Positions 10,971 through 20,790 of a stretch of DNA of 64,000 nt are shown one piece after another (position 1 is the first letter of the stretch; each line of letters opens with the position of its first letter). The notes under the pieces are model-generated. The model made no database searches, was not told the origin of the DNA, and saw only the letters and a list, made by a program, of their open reading frames with translations. Origin of the DNA: Portunus trituberculatus (Eukaryota; Arthropoda; Malacostraca; Decapoda; Portunidae); assembly GCF_017591435.1 (NCBI RefSeq), contig NC_059272.1:3887292-3951291 (forward strand), read 5' to 3'. The position numbers and the translations under genes were made by a program.

Positions 10971-10997
<27 letters not shown>
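10970..10997. repeat. (CT)n microsatellite
   Basis: A short CT run. The surrounding 10540-11164 is AT-rich sequence without a recognisable gene. Confidence 0.95.
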
Positions 10998-11001
<4 letters not shown>

Positions 11002-11162
11002 AAGAAGAGGAAAAAGAAAACAACACGATTAAAATGACCTGACTGAGCAGGCCTTTACCCCCAACACCTGCGGTGGCCAGAAGATCCTGGCCGTGGCAAC
11101 TTCACACAGCATGTCTGTCACATATTCATAGCACTTTAACCTTATTAGATTCTACACGTAAT

Positions 11163-11164
<2 letters not shown>

Positions 11165-11243
<79 letters not shown>
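11165..11243. repeat. (AT)n microsatellite
   Basis: A pure AT run of about 79 bp. Unique-looking sequence without a gene (11244-11435) separates it from the SINE cluster. Confidence 0.97.
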
Positions 11244-11248
<5 letters not shown>

Positions 11249-11432
11249 TAGAGTACTTTCATAACACTAAGTAACTTGATTAGAACTTAAGTGGATATAG
11301 GTATCTGCAGCCATTAAAACCCATTACAATTTAGTAACTGCCGATTGGGTGATGACTGCCCAGCGTCCTTTGGAAGCCTACATGATTCACGTGAGGGGGG
11401 TGAGCATAACCATGTTCTTCCTCACACCTGTT

Positions 11433-11435
<3 letters not shown>

Positions 11436-11497
<62 letters not shown>
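11436..11497. repeat. (GT)n, 3' tail of SINE
   Basis: A GT run that is the (AC)n tail of the next SINE on the minus strand. Confidence 0.96.
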
Positions 11498-11499
<2 letters not shown>

Positions 11500-11787
11500 C
11501 ACTGTTTGATCTGCTGCAGTCTCTGACGAGACAGCCAGACGTTACCCTACGGAACGAGCTCAGAGCTCATTGTTTTCGATCTTGGGATAGGCCTGAGACC
11601 AGGCACACACCACACACCGGGACAACAAGGTCAGAACTCCTCGATTTACATCCCGTACCTACTCACTGCTAGGTGAACAGCACCTACACGTGAAAGGAGA
11701 CACACCCAAATATCTCCACCCGGCCGGGGAATCGAACCCCGGTCCTCTGGCTTGTGAAGCCAGCGCTCTAACCACTGAGCTACCGGG

Positions 11788-11789
<2 letters not shown>
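11498..11789 (-). mobile_element. tRNA-headed SINE, subfamily 2, well preserved
   Basis: The tRNA-like head (11788-11718, minus strand) has an A box TAGCTCAGTGG, a CAC loop within CTGGC TTCACAA GCCAG, a B box GGTTCGATTCC, and pairing acceptor ends. The body is like that at 4985-5275 and the 3' end runs into (AC)n. Confidence 0.92.

Positions 11790-11857
<68 letters not shown>
11790..11857. repeat. (GT)n between two SINEs
   Basis: A GT run that touches the head of the previous SINE and the tail of the next one. Confidence 0.96.
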
Positions 11858-11860
<3 letters not shown>

Positions 11861-12144
11861 TCACCTTTGGTCTGCTGCAGTCTCAGCCGAGACAGCCAGG
11901 CGTTACCCTACAGAGCTAGCTCAGAGCTCATTATTTCCGATCTTTGGGTAGGTCTGAGATCACACACAACACACACCGGGACAGCAAGGTCACAACTCCT
12001 TGACTAACATCCCGTACCTATTCAATGCTTGGTGAACAGGGGCTACAACACGTGAAAGGAGACAGCCCATCATCTCCTGCCCGGCCGGGTAATGGAACCT
12101 TGGTCCTCTGGCTTGTGAGACCAGCGTTGTAACCCACTGAACTA

Positions 12145-12147
<3 letters not shown>
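11858..12147 (-). mobile_element. tRNA-headed SINE, diverged copy
   Basis: Same layout and orientation as its left neighbour, but diverged. The head (12147-12078) has lost part of the T arm and the anticodon-loop pairing, and the body shares CAGCCAGGCGTTACCCTAC and GAGCTCA landmarks. It ends with GGTGAATT plus (AC)n like subfamily 1. Confidence 0.85.

Positions 12148-12220
<73 letters not shown>
12147..12220. repeat. (GT)n at SINE head
   Basis: A GT run on the 5' side of the diverged SINE; the last of three GT tracts in the cluster. Confidence 0.96.
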
Positions 12221-12221
<1 letters not shown>

Positions 12222-12469
12222 GTAAAGAAAACTGAAGAGGGAAGGAGGTAGATTTAACGAGTATACTCCCGAGGGAGCCTCTTAATAGTTGACACGGTCA
12301 CAAAGGTCACTGCGGTCACTTTTGTTTGGAAAATGGAACAGGCTTTGTAAAATTATCTCCGTCATGACTCGCTGGATAGACTATAATTAGGAAAACTACT
12401 TCAAAACTCACAAAGATAACTCCAGTTAAAAGAACAACATTTCCTGTAATGGCCCAATGCTGTAATAAC

Positions 12470-13361
12470 TAGAGATGTACCGATACCAAAATTTTGGCCG
12501 ATTCCGATACCGATACTGATACCACCTAATTGGGCCGATACCGATACTACTACCGATACCGATACCACCGATACCGATACTACTACTTTTAGTGATTACT
12601 GCACTGGACACCAGGATGAGTTGGTGGACGGCGAGCGTTATCAGATGGGAGGCTTTGTCTTGGGGGATGCTGTAAGTCCTGAGAACGTTTGTGAAATAGG
12701 AGCAATTCTAGAAGCTTTTTGAAGCCATTTGCAAAGGTAAATTACTCAGTAATTGGAATGAATATCTTCTCAGTCTTCTGATTCTTGTCAGTTATTTCAA
12801 ATTCTTACTTACTCCTTTAGCGACCATTTGGTCTTGTGCATTTTCATTATTAATTTTATTGACGATATTTTGGCGATCAAAAATATTTTTAAAATTATTA
12901 AAATTGTAAAACAGACACAAAATATTAGCAAAAGAAACTCATTTTGTTTGTTGTGTATGTTTCTTTAATTAAATCTGACACCCTTTGATATTAATTCATT
13001 ACACATTAGTAGACCAATTCAGAAAAATGAGCTTTCACCTAATCTTTTCAGTTAAATAGAAAAAAGTTTAGTTTATTCTAAATTTCTAGTGTATTGCTAT
13101 GATCTTAAATAATTAATATGCAACAAATTATACACAATGCACATGATTACAAAACAGAATCGTTACTTTCTTAGTTATGGAATTTTTACATCCTTAGGTT
13201 AACACAAGTAATTAAAAAATTAAACTTGCATTGAAATTAATATACATATATAATTCGAGCTTCCACCTATTCCAGTATGATATCTTGGAAAAGGCGAGCA
13301 CAAGCACTGTTAATTATAAATCAAACAAGAATATGCTGTTATTTACAATAATGCAAAATGC

Positions 13362-13438
<77 letters not shown>

Positions 13439-13906
13439 AAATCATTTTGTTGGATTCTCAATATCTGAAGTTTGACATTCTTAGATTATAGTTCAAAAAC
13501 ATAAGCTTTTCACCTGTGTGAACTTTTTTTGTGTGTGGGTGGAGGAGCAGCGTCTGACTGAGAGACAGTGAGAATGCGTGGTGACTCATGACCGACCATG
13601 TGACAGGATGCCGGAGTTCAGCATATACGCGTTTCATACGCGTCCAATTTAGAGGTTGTGGCTTATTACCACAGAAAACAGTATTCTATGACATACGGTA
13701 ATCACCACGGAAACTTAATACGCCGTATTATATTAATTTGGTATCATCAATATCTTATATCGAATATATCACTAAGTAGTAAATTCCTTCTAGGTATCGG
13801 AAGTATCGGCATAAAATAAGCCGATACCGATACCGATACCGATACCCAAAATATGGGCCGATACCGCCGATTCCGATACCGATACCGATGCATCGGTACA
13901 TCTCTA
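12470..13906. mobile_element. hAT-type non-autonomous transposon with GATACC arrays
   Basis: The ends read TAGAGATGTACCGAT and, inverted at the right, TAGAGATGTACCGAT. They are flanked by a perfect 8-bp target duplication GTAATAAC (12462-12469 and 13907-13914). Both subterminal regions carry irregular arrays of CCGATA/GATACC (12477-12590 and 13795-13890) in opposite orientation. The interior is AT-rich with an (AT)n run (13367-13436) and no transposase. It interrupts LINE 2, whose sequence resumes at 13915. Confidence 0.92.
13367..13436. repeat. (TA)n microsatellite
   Basis: A pure TA run of about 70 bp inside the hAT-type element. Confidence 0.97.
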
Positions 13907-13914
13907 GTAATAAC

Positions 13915-14477
13915 ATTCTAATTGACAAAACTTTCTGGAAAAGCATTGTGCTGCCCACAGTCTTGTATTGATCCAGTATCTTGGCTTACACCAAGGAGGA
14001 AATGATGGATTTACAGAGAGTAGAAAATTCTGTATACAGGGCAATCCTACGAGCACCCAGTTATACTCAAGTCCCAGTACTAAGAGAAGAGATAGGATCC
14101 AGTACTATGGAGACAAGAATAAGGCAAAGCCAACGAAATTATATGAAGTACTGTAGTGAAGGAAACCAACAGTAACGAGCTGATGGAAAGGGTAGTAGAA
14201 GAAATGTCTACAACAAATAAAAATTATTGGATTAAATCAACATTAGGCTTTATGAAGGAAATAAATTTGGGCCATTCACAATTAAAATCAATTAAGAAGG
14301 AAAACTAAAAGATAGAATTAGAGAATGGGATTAGAAAACATGGCGGAAGGAAATACCAGAAAAATCAAGTCTGACAATATACAAAAAACTGGAAAAAGAG
14401 AAAGCAGAAGAGACAGAGTATGACAGCAGGCCAGCTTTCGTCCTTTCTTTCAAAGCAAGGTCTTATAACCTCAAACT
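13915..14477 (+). pseudogene. LINE 2 ORF2, thumb / C-terminal part
   Basis: Directly after the hAT-type element the reading TFWKSIVLPTVLY appears, the usual block after RT in LINEs. It is followed in frame by AYTKEEMMDLQRVENSVYRA and VLREEIGSSTMETRIRQSQ. It continues with decayed frames to the segment SRPAFVLSFKARSYNLK at 14420-14477, where a jockey-like LINE begins. The next part of the family, with the Cys/His motif, is at 16392. Confidence 0.7.
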
Positions 14478-15559
14478 AGGTACAAGACAGCAGGCTACCC
14501 TGCAGGGAGGAGGTACTGGACACCTACCGAGACGATGATTTACTCCCAGCGAGGTCTAATAGCAAGAGTTCAGGAGGTGCTGTGAACTTTCCGTTAAAGC
14601 TAGTTGTGATCTCGCTGACCGTCTCCCTTTGTGTCTCACAACTCAAGGGAGCAGTCACAGCCTGTCCTCTAAAGACAACTCTCCTTCACACAATACTACA
14701 TGCACTTACCACACACACATCCGTCATTTAAAAAAAAGAAAAAAAAAATGTTGACTCCAAATCCAGCCTCGAAGTCCCTTTCTTCATGGGGAGAGGACCA
14801 GAAATGTCCCCAAGACAGACTGGTCTCTCGGTTGCGACCGAAAATGTCTTGACACCTCTCTCTACTTTTTCTTCATTATCTTCTGCAACATTCGCGGTCT
14901 TAGATATAATTTTCAATATGTAGAACCCCTCCTCTCCTCTACTAAACCTCATCTTCTTTTCCTACATTCAGCCTGTTCCTCAAACAGGTGACCGTTCAAA
15001 TCCCTCAAACTACCGCCCTATAGCTTTAATTTCTTGCTTGTTTAAAGTATTTGAATATATCCTCAATAGGAAGATTCTCAAACATCTATCACTTCACAAT
15101 CTTCTATCTGATCGCCAGTATGGCTTCCGTCAAAGTCGCCTTACTAGGACATCTTCTGGCGTTCCTTACTGAAGTCTTGGTCATCCTCTTTTAAAGTTTT
15201 CGATGAACTTTTGCTGCTGAGTTAGACATATCAAAAGCTTTTGATAGACTCTGGCACAAAGCTTCGATTTCAAAACTGCACTCCTACGGTTTCTATTTTT
15301 CTCTCTGTAACTTTATCGCAAGTTTCCTTTCCGACTGTTCTATTGCAGCCGTGGTAGACAACCACTGTTCTTCTCCTGAATCAGTTGATAGTGGTGTTCT
15401 TCAGGGCTTTGTCCTTTCACCACTCTCATTCTATTATTAATTAATGATCTTCCTAGCCAAACTTCTTGCCCTATCTACTCCTACGCTGATGATACCACCA
15501 TACATCTTTCCACATCCTTTCAGAGACGACCAACCCTTCAGGAAGTCAACAGATCACGC

Positions 15560-15922
15560 ATGGAGGAGACAGAACGCCTGACTTCTCTTTCTAAGATTTC
15601 TGACTGGGGCAAAGAAAACTTCTTAGTGTTCAATGGCTCAAAAACCCAATTCCTCCATCTATCAACTCGACACAACCTTCCAGACAATTATCCCCTCTTC
15701 TTCAGCGACACTCAACTGTCTCCCTCTTCTACACTGAACATCCTCGGTCTGTCCTTTAATTGTAATCTTAACTGGAAACTTCATATCTCATCTCTTCCTA
15801 AAACACCTTCGCCAGTTTTTCTCGCCCCTCCAACTGCTAACTCTGTACAAGGGCCTTATCCGTCCCTGAATGAAGTACTCTTCGCATGTTTGTGGGGAGT
15901 TCCAATCACACAGTTTTATTAG
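15560..15922 (+). pseudogene. Jockey-like LINE copy 1, post-RT region
   Basis: 120 codons covering the region after the catalytic box: KISDWGKENFLVFNGSKTQF and LNILGLSFNCNLNWKLHI, matching copies 2-4 in this window. A frameshift near 15900 moves the reading to the frame of 15886-16284. Confidence 0.75.
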
Positions 15923-16284
15923 AGAGGGTGGAATCAAAAGCTTTTCGTTTCATCAACTCCCCTGCTCAGTCTGACTGTTTTCAGCCTCTTTCTCTTCGCC
16001 GAAATGTTGCATCTCTTTCCATCTTTTATCGCTATTTCCATGCTAACTTCTCTAGTGAGCTCGTTAACAGCATGCCTCTCCTCCTCTTGTGGCTTCGCTG
16101 CACTAGGCATTCTTCTTCCTCACATACCTATTCTGTCCAACTCTCTAATACAAGAGTTAACCAATACTCTCAGTCATTCATACCTATCTCTGGTAAACTC
16201 TGGAACTCCCTGCCTGCTTCTGTATTTTCATCTTCCTGTGACTTCACGTCTTTTAAGAGGGAGGTTTCAAGACATTTTAGCTAA
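15886..16284 (+). pseudogene. Jockey-like LINE copy 1, C-terminal region
   Basis: 132 codons, the best preserved C-terminus of this family here: VESKAFRFINSPAQSDC, LSLRRNVASLSIFYRYFHA and YSQSFIPISGKLWNSLPAS. It ends FKREVSRHFS before a stop. No known domain; the region is diagnostic for the family. Confidence 0.8.
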
Positions 16285-16391
16285 TTCTTTTCTAACCTTT
16301 TAGGGAACTTGCTTTCAAGTGGGCCTTTTTTTTACGTTTTTATTGCCCTTAGAAAGTTTCCCTCTTGCATAAAAAAAGAAAAAAAAAAAAA

Positions 16392-16790
16392 ATGATAACA
16401 GGCCAGCATTCGTCATTCCTTCCAAAGCAAGATCTTATAACGTCAAAATATGGCAGCAACAGACACATTGATGGAGACAGTAACTGCATCCTCTGTGACA
16501 CCAACCTTGAGGATCAAAAACATTTTTTGTTTTAAGGTGTCCAGGATATCAAGAAATAAGGAAAAGACAGTAATTTTACAGAGGCCATACATAGAAGAGG
16601 AAAATATTATAGGACAATTACTTTTAGAAAATCAAAAGATACAAGAGAAGAAGGAAATAGTGTACGAAATGTGGAAATTGAGAGAAAGCGTCAGTCAGCG
16701 GAGGAACTTGTTGGAGAGAATAGAGGAAGAAGATAGAAACAACTTCAAGGAAGCGCCGAAGCTTCCCGAACAACACCTGACCTGACCTGA
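16392..16790 (+). pseudogene. LINE 2 C-terminal region with Cys/His motif
   Basis: Begins with a second version of the segment NRPAFVIPSKARSYNVK (compare 14420-14477), then in frame C-I-L-C-x9-H-x4-C (CILCDTNLEDQKHF then a frameshift and CPGYQEIRK). This is a small zinc-knuckle-like motif at the end of LINE ORF2. The frame 16450-16785 continues with EENIIGQLLLENQKIQEKKE. A related fragment from another copy is at 40969-41130. Confidence 0.65.
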
Positions 16791-17121
16791 GATGTTGGCC
16801 ACGGAGTTTGCCAGTCTTGAATGTGAGTGATTTAGCCATCGTGACTCCTCTTCAGTGACGCAGTAGTGACACAATAGCAGCCCTTCTGCGCGTGAGCACA
16901 CTTGGAAATCTTGGTCGAGAGACCTTTGCTAAGTAGGCTTTAATTTGGCACTATGAAAACGACAAAGTCCATGCACGTCATAAAGATCAGAGTTACTCCA
17001 CCTGTTCTTCCAACCCTAACACGACTCTGGGAGGCATCAGGAGACACACAGGGCGTACTGGCTTCTTGGAAGGAAGGAAATATTGCAGCACTAGCGGAGC
17101 TTCTGTTTATACTTCCGCCAT

Positions 17122-17400
17122 CTTGCCACACACACACACACACGCACACACAGCGTAGTGTAATAGTGGTTAGCACACTAGGCTCAAAACCGAGAGTGCC
17201 CGTGTTCGAATCCCAGGAGCGATGAGGGAAATGAGTGAGCCTTTTAATGTGTAGCAAGCCACTGCCTAGCAGTGGAGGTGGGCAGGTGGAACAGGAGGGG
17301 ACGCGGTCGTCTCCCGTTAGAGGAGCAGGTGTGTGCCTGTGGAGGAAGTGCTGACCGAGACACTATCCTCTCACGCAACACACGCGAGACACTGCGCACT
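17122..17400 (+). mobile_element. tRNA-like SINE head joined to LINE 1 tail sequence
   Basis: After a short (CA)n run (17127-17152) comes a plus-strand tRNA-like head (about 17152-17225) with A box (TAGTGTAATAGTGG, one base inserted) and B box (TGTTCGAATCC). Some 40 bp later (17265-17400) the sequence GGAGGTGGGCAGGTGGAA and the following 90 bases match the LINE 1 C-terminal coding region at 7890-7985. This is either a SINE whose body derives from that LINE or two neighbouring fragments. Confidence 0.6.
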
Positions 17401-18199
17401 TCTCTGATAATGAGAGTTTGTATTCTGGTAGGCTCACAGATGAGGTGGCGTGTAGAGTTATCAGCCAGATTCATGTGACCAAACACAGTAATTTAATGCC
17501 CCAGAAACCTAACTCTAACTTTTACGTTATAGAACTTCAGTGTTATGTGATCTATTTGTTGTTACATGTGTAATAGCCTTGGATTAATATTTTATTAATT
17601 AATACATTTTCTTTTGTAGTTTCTCTTTCTTATCTGTTTCTACGTTTTACTTGAATATTCTTTGAAGATGATTTTTGAGCACTGCATTTTTCTCTTCTGT
17701 TCAATATGATTCTTCACTTGTTATTTAATTTAGTCTATTTTCTTTGGTAATTTCAACAACAGATTTGATCTTTTTTCACCTTTTATTCTTTCATATGTTG
17801 AAGTTTAATTGTTTTACCACGTAAGTTTTATTTTCCTGACAATTCCAAGGTGTCTGAAGCACAGTACTTTTAATATGACGTCTCTTTTACTTTTAAAGAG
17901 CAGGTTTTCAAAGCACAGTACTTTTAAGGCGTTTTCAGTAGCACTTTGCAAAAGGCGAACGGTCCAGAAGCGTTCGCTTTTACACGCGAACGCTGCTACT
18001 GAAAACGATAGTAACACTGCCAGACGAATCTCCCTCGTCGCTCGCCGGAAAAACTATTGTACTCTTTAGTCGCAGGATCACGCCAAGCTGAGACGTACAG
18101 CTAAGAGTCCCTTCGTACAGCCTCATTCCACCGTAATATATAGATATTATTATGGGAATGGGATAATTGAAGGCAAGGCTCAAATAAAACACTACACAT

Positions 18200-18337
18200 T
18201 TAATTTTTGTAGGGGATATTTTCTGACGGGCCTGGTACACGCGGCAGAGGCTGGATGCACATGTCCAAATTATTTTTGTAGCACAGATCTGCGTCTACCT
18301 TGTTCAAAAACATCTTGTCACAGACGTCACAGGTAAA
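18200..18337 (-). pseudogene. Possible C2H2 zinc-finger exon fragment
   Basis: A 45-codon minus-strand frame reads FTCDVCDKMFLNK, which fits the first half of a C2H2 finger (aromatic-x-C-x2-C-x3-F), and then runs 32 residues without the paired His to a stop. It is preceded by a pyrimidine tract and CTTAACAG, an acceptable 3' splice site. It lies inside the TTAA-flanked transposon. It may be a captured terminal exon or a chance match. Confidence 0.3.
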
Positions 18338-18511
18338 TCTGTTAAGTGTAAAAAAAACTGTTGGTAATTCTTTATAACAAGTCTGTCCCTCCCTTCCCCT
18401 CCATCCCCCCCAAACAAGCTTGGGGGCCTGTGGGGAATCGGGGGTTTTGGTGGGAAAAATTTTTCCGACTGACGTCAGAAAGTTAATTCTACTACTGTGT
18501 TTCTGTAGTGA

Positions 18512-18594
18512 GTCATATCGGCCTCATTTGGACAAGTAGCCTAACTGAAAATGAGGTTCAATTAGGCTACTTGTCCAAATGAGGCCGATATGAC
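18512..18594. repeat. Perfect 33-bp inverted repeat (hairpin)
   Basis: Arm 18512-18544 (starting GTCATATCGGCCTCATTTGG) is exactly complementary to 18562-18594, with a 17-base loop. Perfect arms inside an otherwise decayed element point to a young or selected structure. Confidence 0.92.
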
Positions 18595-18682
18595 GAAACG
18601 TAGGAAAACAGAAGTAAACGCAATATGAGCAATAAAAAAATTTAAAAAATGGAAATTTTCTATAATATTTCAAGTTTTTCCA

Positions 18683-18945
18683 ACCTAACCTAACCAAGCA
18701 TAACCTAATCTAACCTATCATAACCTAATTTCTAATGTAACCTAACTGTACCCCACCTGCTAGGGCATTAAACTAACCTAATGTAACTTAGCCTCACCCC
18801 CTCTCGACCCCTCCACTAGGCCATTAACCTAATTTAACCTAACCTAACCTAATGTAACCTAATTGTGGGGGCTGAGTCTCCCCTAGACCGCCCCCCCCCA
18901 CACTAGGGCATTAACCTATCATAACCTAACCTAAGCTAAACTATA
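18683..18945. repeat. Degenerate CCTAA (TTAGG-type) repeats
   Basis: Many imperfect copies of AACCTAACCTAA with short variants (AACCTAATGTAACCTAA), interrupted by C-rich stretches. TTAGG is the ancestral arthropod telomere repeat, so this is an interstitial telomere-like array inside the TTAA-flanked element. Confidence 0.8.
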
Positions 18946-20599
18946 CGGAGGGGGGGCAGCCCCCAGTGTTGTTAACCTAGTGCTAACAAGGAACCTAAAA
19001 AATGATAACGTTATGCCTCTCAAGTGGCAGCGCGTGATTGGAGGGATTAGCTCTATAGATACCATGAAATCCTTATAAGCCGCTACCCACAAATCCGTTT
19101 ATACCCACAAATCTGTTATAAACAATTGAAAATCATTTCAGTGTTTACTCTTGACTGGTGCAGAGCTCGCTGGACTTAGAAAACTTCCTATTTCCCGGAA
19201 CTCTCAAGTGCTATGACGGCCAAACTAGACGCTTACAGCTCAATTGTTTTTTTTATGTTTACGGCAAGGTCACCAAGCCTTCTACATATGTGAGTTTCGT
19301 GTTTATACGTGAAACGGACCTTTTAAAAGATTAACTAAATTGTTTTATAATACGTGAGCGCCTATGGCGGTGTTGAGACCAAATAATAGAGGTGAATAGA
19401 GCCCTTAAGATCCCAGGTATCACTTCCCCTGTCACATTTTCCTACTTTATAAGGTAGTACAGGTAATGTACCCAGTATCCATTAATACACAATATGCCAG
19501 ATAAGCCGTTACACCACTAGTGACTGCTTGTCATTCAGTAGTTACATTGGCAGAGACATTTTTGCTGTGGATTCCCTCAAATTATTGTACTGTCAAAGAG
19601 GCCATGAAGCTGTATGTTCGTTCGCCCAAAGTTTTCAGAGCACCACCATTAAAAGATATACCCAAATTTTCCGCAATATTGCTATAACCTTATATCATTA
19701 TCAAGCAACAGTGCAAATATCCTATCATATTTATATTTTACAATTAATATGCTTAGATAATGCGTAATCTACGAGATTCTCACGTAACTGAAAAATCAAA
19801 GTCTGAGTCACAAGCTTTGAAATGAATAGCGTGAACAAGACGTGTGAACCGTGGTCCATCCAGAGTGCCTAGTCCCAGATGTCTCGAGAGAGCAAGACTC
19901 TGTCTTCATTTAATTCAAACTGCAAAGAGAATTCTTATGAATTTCAATATCAGCAAACAGTTACTAACTGTATTTCCTTTACTTGTTAATACTTATCATA
20001 TCTTCATGCTCCTCATAATAGTATATTTTATTGATTTAAAACTTAGAGTTGGTAACTCGTCTCACAGCCAATCACCGTAAGTGTTCGCTATCACGTGACT
20101 GAGAGCTAACACAAGCGAACATAATTATCTTGAAAAGCGTTCGCCTTTGGGGCGCCAAAGGCGAACGCTTTTAGGACCGTTCGCTTTTTGCAAGGCGCTA
20201 CTGAAAACGCCCTTTAAAGAGCAGTTTTTCAAAGATTCATAGTTCCATTTCCCATTGAGCCATAAATTGGTGATTTTGTATCATCTTAATAATGTACAAT
20301 GTGGTCAATAATAAACTAACAAACACACTAATTAACTATCCCTTGTTTACCTAGCAGTAAGTAGGTACGACGGGTTGTGACCTCGCTTTCCCGATGTGTA
20401 GTGAGTGTGGTGTGGTCTCAGTCTTACCCAAAGATCGGTCTGTGACTAGTGGTACGCCAAGGACTTCCACTTTCCGGATCATATGCGATCTTTTGGTGAA
20501 TTAGATTAATTAATATCTCAGAAAACTCAACATCATCACCTAACAATTGCCATACACAAAAATGATCTCTTTCTCTTCTTGTTTCTTCTTCTTCAATGG

Positions 20600-20790
20600 T
20601 AAGTATGAGCGGAGAGAACAAGCACGACCAGAAAGCAGAGTGCAAGCATTAGTGGAGAGCAGAGAGTGCAAGCGCAAGTGAGAGCAGAGAGCGCAAGCGC
20701 GAGTGGAGAGAAGAGATTGGAGAGTACAAGCACAAGTGGAGAGCCTGAACGCAAGTGGGGAGAGTGCACGAACGCAAGAAGATTGATTAA
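20600..20790. repeat. Irregular minisatellite, GAGAG-GCAAGCGCAAGTG units
   Basis: About eight imperfect units of 18-24 bp built from GTGGAGAGCAGAGAGTGCAA-like blocks. It lies just upstream of the outer Tigger-like transposase frame. Confidence 0.75.

Larger units (their letters stand above)
14478..16391 (+). mobile_element. Jockey-like LINE copy 1, internally deleted
   Basis: Starts with the family's 5' region (CACCTACCGA...ATTTACTCCCAGC, as at 37040 and 63890), reaches the endonuclease start near 14750-14960, then jumps near 14965 straight into RT sequence (NPSNYRPI-like), so most of EN is deleted. RT remnants include a KAFDR-like motif near 15235. The tail region (15560-16284) has LSLRRNVASLSIFYRYFHA and SGKLWNSLPASVF. 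It ends in an A-rich tail at 16371-16391. It is flanked by two similar 57-bp stretches. Confidence 0.85.
17928..20213. mobile_element. Non-autonomous DNA transposon with TTAA target duplication
   Basis: The left end GGCGTTTTCAGTAGC returns inverted at the right end (rc AGGGCGTTTTCAGTAGC), and similarity extends for about 50 bp (…GCGAACGGTCC…AAGCGTTCGC). TTAA lies immediately outside at 17924-17927 and 20214-20217; the upstream tandem copy of the flank (17888-17903) shows the uninterrupted target. This suggests a piggyBac- or Kolobok-type element. Each end holds its own hairpin (17930-18007; 20142-20181). No transposase is seen. Contents: a possible zinc-finger scrap, a 33-bp-arm hairpin and CCTAA repeats. 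Confidence 0.75.

Noticed and set aside
19528..20080. Two plus frames of 78-79 codons
   Set aside because: Inside the TTAA-flanked element, AT-rich, no motif, no related copy; treated as chance.
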